Of a DNA stretch of 13,769 nucleotides, positions 6,990 through 13,769 are shown piece after piece. Within the stretch, counting starts at the first letter, position 1, and each line of letters opens with the position of its first letter. Source of the stretch: Hyphomicrobiaceae bacterium UBA2767 (GTDB lineage: Bacteria > Pseudomonadota > Alphaproteobacteria > Rhizobiales > Methyloligellaceae); contig DEIT01000113.1 in NCBI GenBank assembly GCA_002352635.1, positions 1 through 13,769 on the forward strand, written 5' to 3'. A program made the translations under genes and the position numbers. The notes under the pieces were generated by a model. That model was not told the origin of the DNA, did not search any database, and saw only the letters and a program-made list of their open reading frames with translations.

Positions 6990-8210
6990 TCAGGTATTTT
7001 TGCGCGACCGGACCATGAGCCACAGTGCCGCCGCCGCCAGTAGTACGGCCCCTCCAGCCAACGGCCAGCGCAGGCCGAAAAACTCCGCGAGCCAGCCCAT
7101 TGTCAGAGCGCCAATGGCCGGACCGCCCCGCAGAATCAGTCCATAAAGACTGAGCACGCGCCCGCGCATGTCGCTATCAACATAGAGCTGCAGGAGCGTT
7201 TGGATGCCGGCACCTGTGATTGACATGGCAAGTCCGAGAGCGGCCATGGCGGGGACGGCAACCCAGAGCGAGGTTGAACTGACGAAGACAAGCAAAGCCA
7301 ATCCCAGCGCTAGGGCAGCGACCAGGACGGTCCAGGAGAGGTCGCCCTCATGGTCTCGACCGGCAAGCCAGAGCCCGCCCACGATCGCGCCGGCACCGAG
7401 GGTTGCCGTCAGCAGTGCAAGGGTCTGCGGCCCGCCTGAGAATACCGCCGAGGCGAGCCCCGGCAGCAGTTCAACCAGGGGCCGCACACCGAGGCCGATG
7501 GCAATGAGGAGCAGCAGCAGAGCAGAAATATGCGTGTCGCGGACCGCGTAGGCGAATCCCTCCAAAAGTTCCGCCAGAAAGCGCTTGCGGGTACGGTTCG
7601 TTTTGAAGGGCCTTGTGAGGCGCAGTCTCAGCAGAATGAACAAAAAGAACCCGAAGGAGACCGCGTTGATGGCAAATACCCAGGAGACGTGTCCGTTGGC
7701 GATGATTACACCGGAAATTGCTGGGCCGATGAAACGGGCCAGATTGAAGATCACTGAATTGATGCCAATTGCAGAGTTCAACTGATGCGCTTGGACAAGG
7801 CTCGGTACAAGGGCGAGACGGGCGGGCTGGTTGACCGCGGTGACGATCCCGAGGAACAGGGAAAGTGTGGCGAGAGCGACGACACTGATGTTTCCGGTAA
7901 CAGCAAGGGCGAACAAGGTAACGGCCTGGAGGCACGAGAACCCCTGGGAGACCTGGACCAGCCGTAAGCGATCGCGCCGGTCGGCGATCGCGCCGCTGAT
8001 GGGCCCGAGAATGACTGCGGGGAAGAGATCTGCAAAAGCAATGATGCCGAGCCAGATAGGCGAGCCGGTCAACTCCCATGTGAGCCAGCCAACTGCAATT
8101 CGCTGCATCCACGTTCCGATCAGGGAAATTCCATTACCGACAACGTAGCTGCCGTAATTAGGCGAGCGCAGGGTCTCTGCAATCTTGGATATTCCGGTGG
8201 TCGGCAGCAT
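6990..8210 (-). CDS. MFS efflux permease, EntS/MFS_3 type
   Basis: A 406-aa inner-membrane protein with about twelve hydrophobic segments. It carries the features of the DHA3/MFS_3 group that includes the enterobactin exporter EntS: an N-terminal LRSPNYGSYVVGNGISLIGTWMQ, WLTWELTGSPIWLGI, the loop 2-3 motif GAIADRRDRLRL (about 84-95), NQPARLALVPSLV (about 126-138) and SDMRGRVLSLYGLILRGGPAIG in the second half. Members export small molecules or drugs by proton antiport; the substrate here cannot be told, and no siderophore genes are near. ATG 8210 is the only ATG/GTG/TTG start near the N-terminal conserved block, although no Shine-Dalgarno sequence is visible before it. It reads in the same direction as the TAXI gene upstream but is separated from it by a strong terminator, so it should have its own promoter. 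Confidence 0.9.
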   Translation of the reverse strand: MLPTTGISKIAETLRSPNYGSYVVGNGISLIGTWMQRIAVGWLTWELTGSPIWLGIIAFADLFPAVILGPISGAIADRRDRLRLVQVSQGFSCLQAVTLFALAVTGNISVVALATLSLFLGIVTAVNQPARLALVPSLVQAHQLNSAIGINSVIFNLARFIGPAISGVIIANGHVSWVFAINAVSFGFFLFILLRLRLTRPFKTNRTRKRFLAELLEGFAYAVRDTHISALLLLLIAIGLGVRPLVELLPGLASAVFSGGPQTLALLTATLGAGAIVGGLWLAGRDHEGDLSWTVLVAALALGLALLVFVSSTSLWVAVPAMAALGLAMSITGAGIQTLLQLYVDSDMRGRVLSLYGLILRGGPAIGALTMGWLAEFFGLRWPLAGGAVLLAAAALWLMVRSRKNT

Positions 8211-8300
8211 GGGCGAATCAGTAAAGGGGCGTCGTGTGGTGAGTCTCTCGTGCGTGACAATAGCACGGACTTTGGCTGCTGGTTTCGGAACCCGCCAAAT

Positions 8301-8336
8301 AAAAAACGGGACCGGCCCTGTTATGGACCAGTCCCG
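8301..8336 (-). terminator. Rho-independent terminator of the TAXI gene
   Basis: Read on the minus strand, a stem of nine pairs with one mismatch (CGGGACTGG with CCGGTCCCG; plus-strand arms 8307-8315 and 8328-8336, 12-nt loop) is followed directly by TTTTTT. It starts 24 nt after the TAG of the leftward gene at 8361-8363, exactly where its terminator is expected. Confidence 0.88.
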
Positions 8337-8360
8337 TGATGTGAAAATGAAAAAGTGCTG

Positions 8361-9512
8361 CTATTGCTGCGTCGCCCACCACGCAGAGAACTTCTTGAAC
8401 AGCACCTCAAGCTCTTTGTCGGAGTAGTTCTGACCGGTTCCGCCATTCTTTTTCACGAATGCGGCGAACGCATCTCTCGCGCTGGCAGGCTTCTTCCTGT
8501 TTGCCGGATTATTCAGCCATTCTTCAGCAGGTTTAAATCGTGTCCAACCCGGTATTTTCGCGGCCAGATTGACCGTTTTCCATTTCGGATGCCGCGGCGG
8601 TTTCTGCAAGTTCGGAAACTTGGTGAAGAACCGGTTGACGAACCGCGCCACTTTCTTGTAGCGGTCAGACCCTTCTTTCCAGTTGTAGACGGCGAGGACG
8701 ACGCCGCTCGCATATGACTCTACCACCTGACCCTCCGGAATAATGTTCGGATACTGCTGGTGGGTCAGTTTGGTCGGCAGATACACTTCAAGCAGCTTTG
8801 AATTCTGCGCCGGTGTCAGACTGTTGGGTCCGAGCGGCACGATATGAAGGCCGTCTTCCTTCTTCAGCTTGGCATAACCCGGAACCGGGGCACCCGCGAG
8901 CAAAACCGTCGCCGCTATTTCGCCGCTCTTGACCTTTTCAAGCGCCTTGGCGGTGTCGATGTAAATCGGTTTCACGTCTACGCCGATCAGACGGAATATT
9001 GTCTGACTGCCGATGTCCGTTGCACTCCAGGGCCGCCAGAAGTTTACGGTCTTTCCTCGCAGATCCTCAAATGTCTTAACGTCGGTGCGGGCAATAAGAT
9101 GATATTCGGAATTATAGAGTTTGGTGACATAGCGAATACGATTGTCTATATCGCCGTAGAGTGCGGGATCGAGATTTTTGAAAAAAGACAGATGATCCTG
9201 TTGCGTCAATCCCATGTCTATGCCGCGCAAGAACAGAATGTCGATAACATTCTGCCCGCCGCCGCGACCGATAATCGGAAGGACACGCATATCGTTGCCC
9301 TTCAGGTCATCTAGCTCGTTCGCAATGTCTGTTGCATAGCGGATGTATGTGCCGTTGATACCGCCACCGATAATGCTCACCGCACTTCGGTTGCGCTCAA
9401 ACCGCTGCTTTTCGTAACCGGTCAACTGGCGTTGTTGAGCATAGGCCGTGCCCGCAATCGCGAACACGAGCATCAGCCCAACAAAAATATGTATTTTTGC
9501 TGTGAACCTCAT
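8361..9512 (-). CDS. TAXI-type TRAP transporter solute-binding protein
   Basis: The 383-aa precursor has a signal peptide (MRFTAKIHIFVGLMLVFAIAGTAYA, cleavage after about residue 25; a Lys/Arg start and hydrophobic core) and a periplasmic binding-protein fold of the TAXI subgroup. Visible blocks are SIIGGGINGTYIRYATDIANEL (about 46-67), a LPIIGRGGGQNVIDIL region, DMGLTQQDHL, FEDLRGKTVNFW (about 148-159) and a lysine-rich C-terminal tail that makes it longer than the usual ~320 aa. TAXI proteins capture organic acids or amino acids for a fused DctQM membrane permease; no such permease is in the window, so this one is an orphan or pairs with a distant permease. ATG 9512 is preceded by GGAGGG at 10 nt; the frame extends to 9557 without support. 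A strong terminator follows, so it forms a single-gene unit. Confidence 0.9.
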   Translation of the reverse strand: MRFTAKIHIFVGLMLVFAIAGTAYAQQRQLTGYEKQRFERNRSAVSIIGGGINGTYIRYATDIANELDDLKGNDMRVLPIIGRGGGQNVIDILFLRGIDMGLTQQDHLSFFKNLDPALYGDIDNRIRYVTKLYNSEYHLIARTDVKTFEDLRGKTVNFWRPWSATDIGSQTIFRLIGVDVKPIYIDTAKALEKVKSGEIAATVLLAGAPVPGYAKLKKEDGLHIVPLGPNSLTPAQNSKLLEVYLPTKLTHQQYPNIIPEGQVVESYASGVVLAVYNWKEGSDRYKKVARFVNRFFTKFPNLQKPPRHPKWKTVNLAAKIPGWTRFKPAEEWLNNPANRKKPASARDAFAAFVKKNGGTGQNYSDKELEVLFKKFSAWWATQQ

Positions 9513-9651
9513 CCTTGTCTTTCCCTCCTGACAAGTTGTGGAGCCCCCCAGTTGCATTTCTGGCCGTTTGTTTGGCGGTAATGTGGCACGGCTGACGAAT
9601 TCTCAGCGATACCCAAACACTCCCACTCCGTATTTGAGCGTTGCGCGAATG

Positions 9652-12000
9652 CTAGAGGTCCGTGTTTCGCAGCCTCAGCGCGTTGCCAATCACAGAGACG
9701 GAAGACAGGCTCATAGCCGCCGCCGCGACCATCGGGGAAAGAAGCATGCCCGTCACCGGGTAGAGTATGCCGGCGGCGACGGGAACACCTACAGCATTGT
9801 ATGCAAAGGCGAAAAACAGGTTTTGCTTGATGTTTCGGAGTGTGGCCTCGGATAATTTTCGTGCCCGCACGATGCCATTGAGATCGCCTTTCAGGAGCGT
9901 GATCCCGGCGCTTTCGATGGCGACATCCGCACCGGTACCCATAGCAATTCCGACATCAGCCTGGGCAAGGGCAGGTGCATCATTCACGCCATCTCCCGCC
10001 ATGGCGACTTTTGCGCCATTCTGCTGAAACTCTCTCACGATTTCAGCTTTCTCGTCCGGCAGCACATCGGCGCGAACCTTGTCGATACCAAGTTGGTCGG
10101 CAATTGCCTTCGCGGTACGGGCGTTGTCGCCCGTTACCATGACAATGCGCAGCCCTTCTTTATGGAGTGCTTCCAGCGCAGCTGCAGTCGTTTCTTTGAT
10201 CGGGTCGGCGACGGCGATAATCCCGGCAACCGCTTTGCCAATTGCCACGTACATGGCGGTTTTGCCCTCACGGCGCAGCGCGTCCGCCTGTTCTGCATAT
10301 GCGCTTACGTCGAGGCCGAGTTCGTCTTCCATCATGGCCGCGTTTCCGAGCGCTGAAGAGCTGCCGGAGACCTTGCCCCTGACGCCCTTGCCGGTAACAG
10401 CTTCAAAGGTGCTCGATTTCGGTAATTTTAGGCCTCGCGCACGGGCTCCCTCGACGATGGCTTCAGCGAGTGGATGTTCGCTGCTGCGTTCCAAGGCCGC
10501 AGCGATCTCGAGAACCGTGTTCTCCTTGTGCCGAGTGAACGCGATCACGTCCGTCAGTTGTGGTTTTCCGACGGTCAGCGTACCCGTCTTGTCGACAATG
10601 AGTGTGTCCACGGCAGCGAAACGTTCCAAATTCTCCGCGTTCTTGATGAGTACGCCGGCCTGTGCGCCTCGCCCGGTCGCAACCATGATCGACATGGGTG
10701 TGGCAAGCCCCAGCGCACATGGACAGGCAATGATGAGCACGGAAACACCTGCGATAAACCCGTAGGCCATTGCGGGTTCCGGTCCCCAGATCGACCAGAC
10801 GATGAAGGCGGCAATGGCCGCAGCGACAACTGTGGGTACGAAATAGCTGGCCACGACATCCACCAGCCTCTGGATTGGCGCGCGGCTGCGCTGCGCGTCC
10901 GCCACCATGTTCACGATCTGCGACAGCATAGTCTCTGCGCCGACACGTTTCGCCTCCATGATGAAGCTGCCGGACTTGTTGAGCGTCCCGCCCGTGACAG
11001 AATCTCCATCGGTCTTTTCAACGGGCAGCGCTTCGCCAGTCAGCATGGACTCGTCCACGGACGAACGTCCCTCGACGACCACACCGTCCACGGGGATGGC
11101 CTCGCCAGGGCGAACGCGTAGGCGATCGCCGGCCTGTATCTCATCGAGGGGCACTTCCTCATCATTACCGTGCGGCGTAACGCGTAGCGCCGTCTTCGGC
11201 GCCAGGTTGAGCAGTGCCCGGATTGCGCCGCCGGTGCGCTCGCGTGCCCTGAGCTCGAGGATTTGCCCAACCAGGACAAGGACGATGATCGTCGCAGCTG
11301 CTTCGAAATAGACCCCGACATTGCCGGAGGCGTCTCGGAAGGCTTCCGGAAACAGCCCGGGCGCGATGACCGCCACGAGCGAATAGAGATAGGCGGCGCC
11401 GACACCGATGCCGATGAGCGTCCACATGTTCGCGGCGCGATTGACGAAAGAAGCCCAGCATCGTTCGAAGAAGGGTTTTGCCACCCACAATACGACCGGC
11501 GAGGCGAACACGAGTTCGAGCCAGGCAGCGGCACGGTGGCCAAGCCAGTCTCGGATCGGTAGCCCGACCATTGGGCCCATGGCGATAATCAGCAGTGGGA
11601 TTGCAAGCGCAAGTCCAACCCAAAACCGCCGCGTGAAATCAAGGAGTTCGGGGTTTGGTCCTGCATCCGCGTCCGGAGGCCCCATGGGTTCGAGCGCCAT
11701 GCCGCAGATGGGGCACGTGCCGGGACCTTCCTGCACGATCTCCGGGTCCATCGGGCAGGTGTAAAGCGTGCCAGGTGGCGCCGGTTCCGGCTCTTTGCGT
11801 TCGCCCAGATACCTGTCCGGTTCTGCGCTGAACTTGATCTTGCAGCCCTCACTACAGAAATAATAGTGCACGCCGTCATGAGTTGCCTTGTACGTGGCGT
11901 CCGGGATTTGCACCGTCATGCCACACACCGGATCGACGGCCGTGTCGGCAGCCTGGTTAGTTTTGGCCCTGTCCTGGTTGTCGCAGCAACTCTCGGTCAT
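9652..12000 (-). CDS. copA: Copper-exporting P1B-type ATPase with YHS and heavy-metal-binding N-terminal domains
   Basis: A 782-aa inner-membrane ATPase that should pump Cu(I) out of the cytoplasm. From the N-terminus: a Cys/His-rich start, a YHS domain (DPVCGM to YYFCSEGCKIKF, about 23-57), a heavy-metal-binding domain (YTCPMDPEI...CPICGMALEP, about 80-105), then the P-type core: two extra helices, actuator TGEA (about 321), the CPC metal site in CPCALGLATP (426-435), phosphorylated Asp in DKTGTLT (470), SEHPLAEA (about 507) in the nucleotide-binding domain and MAGDGVNDAP (667-676). The late helices show YN (AYNAVG) and MSLSS, the P1B-1 pattern for Cu(I). There is no GMTCxxC HMA domain. ATG 12000 is preferred; GTG at 12009 is in frame, and neither has a strong ribosome-binding site. 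It is divergent from csoR with a shared operator, so induction by copper is expected. Confidence 0.95.
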   Translation of the reverse strand: MTESCCDNQDRAKTNQAADTAVDPVCGMTVQIPDATYKATHDGVHYYFCSEGCKIKFSAEPDRYLGERKEPEPAPPGTLYTCPMDPEIVQEGPGTCPICGMALEPMGPPDADAGPNPELLDFTRRFWVGLALAIPLLIIAMGPMVGLPIRDWLGHRAAAWLELVFASPVVLWVAKPFFERCWASFVNRAANMWTLIGIGVGAAYLYSLVAVIAPGLFPEAFRDASGNVGVYFEAAATIIVLVLVGQILELRARERTGGAIRALLNLAPKTALRVTPHGNDEEVPLDEIQAGDRLRVRPGEAIPVDGVVVEGRSSVDESMLTGEALPVEKTDGDSVTGGTLNKSGSFIMEAKRVGAETMLSQIVNMVADAQRSRAPIQRLVDVVASYFVPTVVAAAIAAFIVWSIWGPEPAMAYGFIAGVSVLIIACPCALGLATPMSIMVATGRGAQAGVLIKNAENLERFAAVDTLIVDKTGTLTVGKPQLTDVIAFTRHKENTVLEIAAALERSSEHPLAEAIVEGARARGLKLPKSSTFEAVTGKGVRGKVSGSSSALGNAAMMEDELGLDVSAYAEQADALRREGKTAMYVAIGKAVAGIIAVADPIKETTAAALEALHKEGLRIVMVTGDNARTAKAIADQLGIDKVRADVLPDEKAEIVREFQQNGAKVAMAGDGVNDAPALAQADVGIAMGTGADVAIESAGITLLKGDLNGIVRARKLSEATLRNIKQNLFFAFAYNAVGVPVAAGILYPVTGMLLSPMVAAAAMSLSSVSVIGNALRLRNTDL

Positions 12001-12029
12001 GTCTGGCACTCGTTGGTTCGCGGGGTTGT

Positions 12030-12059
12030 CACATACCTTATACCCCTATAGGGTATGTG
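12030..12059. promoter_or_regulatory. CsoR-type operator in the copA-csoR divergent region
   Basis: Two nested inverted repeats lie between the divergent genes: an outer pair CACATACC (12030-12037) and GGTATGTG (12052-12059), and an inner pair ATACCC (12040-12045) and GGGTAT (12051-12056) around CTATA. The TACCC...GGGTA core matches known CsoR operators. A TTGTCA at 12026-12031 with TATAGG at 12047-12052 (15-bp gap) is a possible rightward promoter, and TATAAG on the minus strand is a possible -10 for copA; both overlap the palindrome, which would let a bound CsoR block both directions. Promoter positions are guesses, the palindromes are direct observation. Confidence 0.82.
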
Positions 12060-12118
12060 ATGGTTCCTATGGATTCAACCTTGAAATCTCTCAGCAAACT
12101 CCGGAAGAACGAGATCCC

Positions 12119-12391
12119 ATGAAACCACGCCACCAGAACTGTCTTTCCAGGTTGTCGCGCATCGAGGGGCAGGTGCGCGGAATTGCTCGGATGATCGAGG
12201 ATGAGCGCTATTGCATCGACATTCTGACTCAGCTCCGGGCAATCAAGTCGGCTCTCAATAAGGTTGAGACGGAAGTCCTGAAAGACCACGCCGACCACTG
12301 CGTGGTCGAAGCCATAAAAAGTGGTAGCGCCAAGCAGCAGCGGGAAAAATTTAATGAGCTGGTGGACCTGTTTGAGCGCTACAAACAGTAA
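12119..12391 (+). CDS. csoR: CsoR-family copper-sensing repressor
   Basis: A 90-aa all-helical DUF156 regulator. The N-terminal helix RLSRIEGQVRGIARMIEDERYC is typical of the family. The Cu(I) site of CsoR is complete with the right spacing: Cys32 (after Tyr31), His57 and Cys61 (25 and 29 residues apart, as Cys36/His61/Cys65 in M. tuberculosis CsoR), which separates it from the FrmR (formaldehyde) and RcnR (nickel/cobalt) branches. When copper binds, CsoR leaves its operator. The ATG at 12119 places the family start correctly; GAG at 12110-12112 is a weak ribosome-binding site. Upstream sequence in the same frame runs into copA and is not part of it. The divergent copA and the operator at 12030-12059 make the regulatory target clear. 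Confidence 0.95.
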   Translation: MKPRHQNCLSRLSRIEGQVRGIARMIEDERYCIDILTQLRAIKSALNKVETEVLKDHADHCVVEAIKSGSAKQQREKFNELVDLFERYKQ

Positions 12392-12457
12392 CAGCCGCAT
12401 GAAACAGATCTTGCTGAAATTGTTGGCGCGTGACCAGCTTCGCCATATACAGCGGCA

Positions 12458-13048
12458 ATGATTTCCTTCGCGCTTGCCGTCTTCTTCCTATTCATAACTC
12501 CAGGTCCCGGTGTCCTTTCTCTGGCTGGTGTTGGTGCGGCTTATGGCTACCGAAAGGCTGTGCGCTATTTTGCCGGTCTCTTCATTGGCACCAATCTCGT
12601 TTCGATAGCAGTCATCTCCGGGCTTGCCGCCCTGATGTTGTCCAACCCCGCGCTTCGGACAATTTTTCTCTTTGCCTCTGCCGGCTACTTGCTTTTTCTT
12701 GCTTCCCGCATTGCGTTTTCAGGCACGCAAATCGCGTTCATCAAGGCGCCAACGGCTCCAGGGTTTATCTCCGGCATTCTCCTGCAGGCAATCAATCCGA
12801 AGGCCTATGCGGTTAACACCGCATTCTTCAGTGGGTTCGCCTTCTGGCCGGAGAGCCTTCCGGCCGAAACGTTGATCAAACTCGCAATCATGAATGCCAT
12901 CTGGATCCCGATTCACTTTGGCTGGCTTGCTGCAGGTGTGACGGTTCAGCGTCTCAATCTCGCGCCACGCACGCATTTCATCATTAATATCGTCATGGCA
13001 TTGTCGATGCTTGCCGTCGTTGCGCTCGCGGCTCTTGCGCCACGCTGA
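12458..13048 (+). CDS. LysE-family amino acid or metabolite exporter
   Basis: A 196-aa inner-membrane protein with about six hydrophobic segments. The LysE (RhtB/ThrE-like) family signs are the early ITPGPGVLSLAGVGAAYGYR (13-32, with the conserved TPGP and the following Gly-rich stretch) and INPKAYAVN (112-120) at the start of the second half. Members export amino acids, homoserine lactones or similar small solutes; nothing here decides which one. Start ATG 12458 is the only usual start in the frame after an in-frame stop at 12431-12433; the ribosome-binding site is weak. It is 66 nt behind csoR on the same strand, so read-through from the csoR promoter is possible, but no functional link to copper is apparent. 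Confidence 0.88.
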   Translation: MISFALAVFFLFITPGPGVLSLAGVGAAYGYRKAVRYFAGLFIGTNLVSIAVISGLAALMLSNPALRTIFLFASAGYLLFLASRIAFSGTQIAFIKAPTAPGFISGILLQAINPKAYAVNTAFFSGFAFWPESLPAETLIKLAIMNAIWIPIHFGWLAAGVTVQRLNLAPRTHFIINIVMALSMLAVVALAALAPR

Positions 13049-13092
13049 GGTGCACAATAGCCTCCATGGATACGCGTGGGGAGGCGCGGCTC

Positions 13093-13769
13093 ATGGACTT
13101 GAAGGACAAGGTTACGATCATCACCGGTGCCGCACGTGGCATAGGATATGCCTGTGCAGAGCGCTTCGTTGCTGAAGGCGCAAAGGTCGTGCTGGCTGAC
13201 ATTGACGAAAAGGGCGGCCAGAGTGCTGCTGAAAAGCTTGCCGACGGGAACCAATCCGCCATCTTCGTCGAGTGCGACGTCGGCGAGCGGCTCGACGTCC
13301 ACAACCTCATAGCCGAGACACTCGACGCATATGAGGGAATAGACGTTCTCATCAACAATGCCGCCATGCTCGACAGCGCATCGTTCCTCGAATTGGAAGA
13401 GGATCAGTTCGAAGCGGTCCTCAAGACCAATCTCAAGGGTCCATTCCTTGTGGGGCAAGCCGTGGCCCGGCAAATGGTGGCACAGGTGGAGGAAGGGAAA
13501 CCGCCCGGTGCTATCGTCAACATGTCATCGATCAACGCGGTCTTCGCGCTGCCCGACCATGTCGCCTACACGGTGGCGAAGGGCGGCCTGGCGCAATTGA
13601 CCAAGGCGATGGCTCTGGCGCTCGCGCCCCGTGGTATCCGCGTTAACGCCATTGGACCCGGTTCGATCATGACAGAGATGCTCCAGGAGGTTGCCACGGA
13701 CGAAGCGGTTTCAAACCGCATTCTCTCACGTACGCCAATCGGGCGGTTTGGTGAGCCCGCGGAAGTGGC
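13093..13769 (+). CDS. Short-chain dehydrogenase/reductase, 3' end cut by window
   Basis: About 225 residues of a classical SDR are present and the C-terminus (normally 20-30 more residues) lies outside. The Rossmann cofactor motif TGAARGIG (11-18), the NNAA motif (88-91), Asn113 and the catalytic Ser146-Tyr159-Lys163 (INMSS-type Ser, YTVAK) are all intact. Asp36 at the end of the second strand (ADID) points to NAD rather than NADP. Members of this group reduce or oxidise hydroxyl/keto groups of sugars, steroids or acyl chains; the substrate is not readable. The ATG at 13093 has GGGGAGG about 8 nt upstream; an earlier in-frame ATG at 13066 is unsupported. It lies 44 nt after the LysE-family gene on the same strand and may share its transcript. 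Confidence 0.92.
   Translation, partial: MDLKDKVTIITGAARGIGYACAERFVAEGAKVVLADIDEKGGQSAAEKLADGNQSAIFVECDVGERLDVHNLIAETLDAYEGIDVLINNAAMLDSASFLELEEDQFEAVLKTNLKGPFLVGQAVARQMVAQVEEGKPPGAIVNMSSINAVFALPDHVAYTVAKGGLAQLTKAMALALAPRGIRVNAIGPGSIMTEMLQEVATDEAVSNRILSRTPIGRFGEPAEV

Noticed and set aside
12038..12400. 120-aa minus-strand frame opposite csoR
   Set aside because: It is the antisense shadow of the well-supported csoR and overlaps the operator.
12430..12816. 128-aa plus-strand frame overlapping the LysE-family gene
   Set aside because: The overlapping frame at 12458-13048 carries the TPGP and NPKAY family motifs and membrane segments; this one has none.
13066..13092. Earlier in-frame ATG of the SDR gene
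   Set aside because: The nine extra residues (MDTRGEARL) are not typical of SDRs and would place the GGGGAGG ribosome-binding site inside the coding sequence.

Overview
The window looks like a chromosomal segment of an alphaproteobacterium, probably of the Rhizobiales (Hyphomicrobiales) or a near relative. This rests on three things: a canonical CtrA-type box (TTAA-N7-TTAA) near the left end, a repeat with CGTCATTCCGG-type ends of a kind common in these genomes, and the flavour of the proteins (DmdB/PRK08162-like acyl-CoA synthetase, PrpE, TAXI binding protein). Most genes are GC-rich (about 60 %), with one clearly AT-richer exception at 338-835. No rRNA, tRNA, insertion sequence, phage gene or CRISPR array is visible.

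Layout. Positions 1-337 hold no confident gene: an unassigned edge, the CtrA-like box and a 135-bp repeat. Leftward genes follow: a TSUP (TauE/SafE) permease (2524-3282), an AMP-forming acyl-CoA synthetase (838-2466) and a small AT-rich unknown gene (338-835, tentatively DUF6650) that appears to start at TTG just 2 nt after the synthetase stop. A divergent rightward pair is prpE (propionyl-CoA synthetase, 3479-5386) and a TauD/TfdA-type Fe(II)/2-oxoglutarate dioxygenase (5390-6283), separated by 3 nt. A hairpin then separates this pair from a convergent secreted fasciclin-domain protein (6360-6839). Next come an EntS/MFS_3-type efflux permease (6990-8210) and a TAXI-type TRAP solute-binding protein (8361-9512) that ends in a clear rho-independent terminator. 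The right part is a copper module: a P1B-type Cu(I) ATPase (9652-12000) and, divergent from it, a CsoR regulator (12119-12391), with a TACCC/GGGTA palindromic operator between them. After csoR lie a LysE-family exporter (12458-13048) and an SDR oxidoreductase (13093 onward) cut by the window edge.

How the genes may work together. The copper module is self-explanatory: CsoR releases the shared operator when it binds Cu(I), and CopA exports the metal. The left block combines two CoA ligases, a TSUP anion exporter and a 2OG dioxygenase. This could be a small organosulfur or short-chain carboxylate catabolic unit, but that is inference: the dioxygenase keeps its catalytic residues yet lacks several taurine-pocket residues, so its substrate is open. 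The other genes look individually placed. I see no clear-cut new multi-gene system. The most unusual items are the AT-rich unknown gene at 338-835, the CtrA-like box at 156-174 and the CoA-ligase/TSUP/dioxygenase block.
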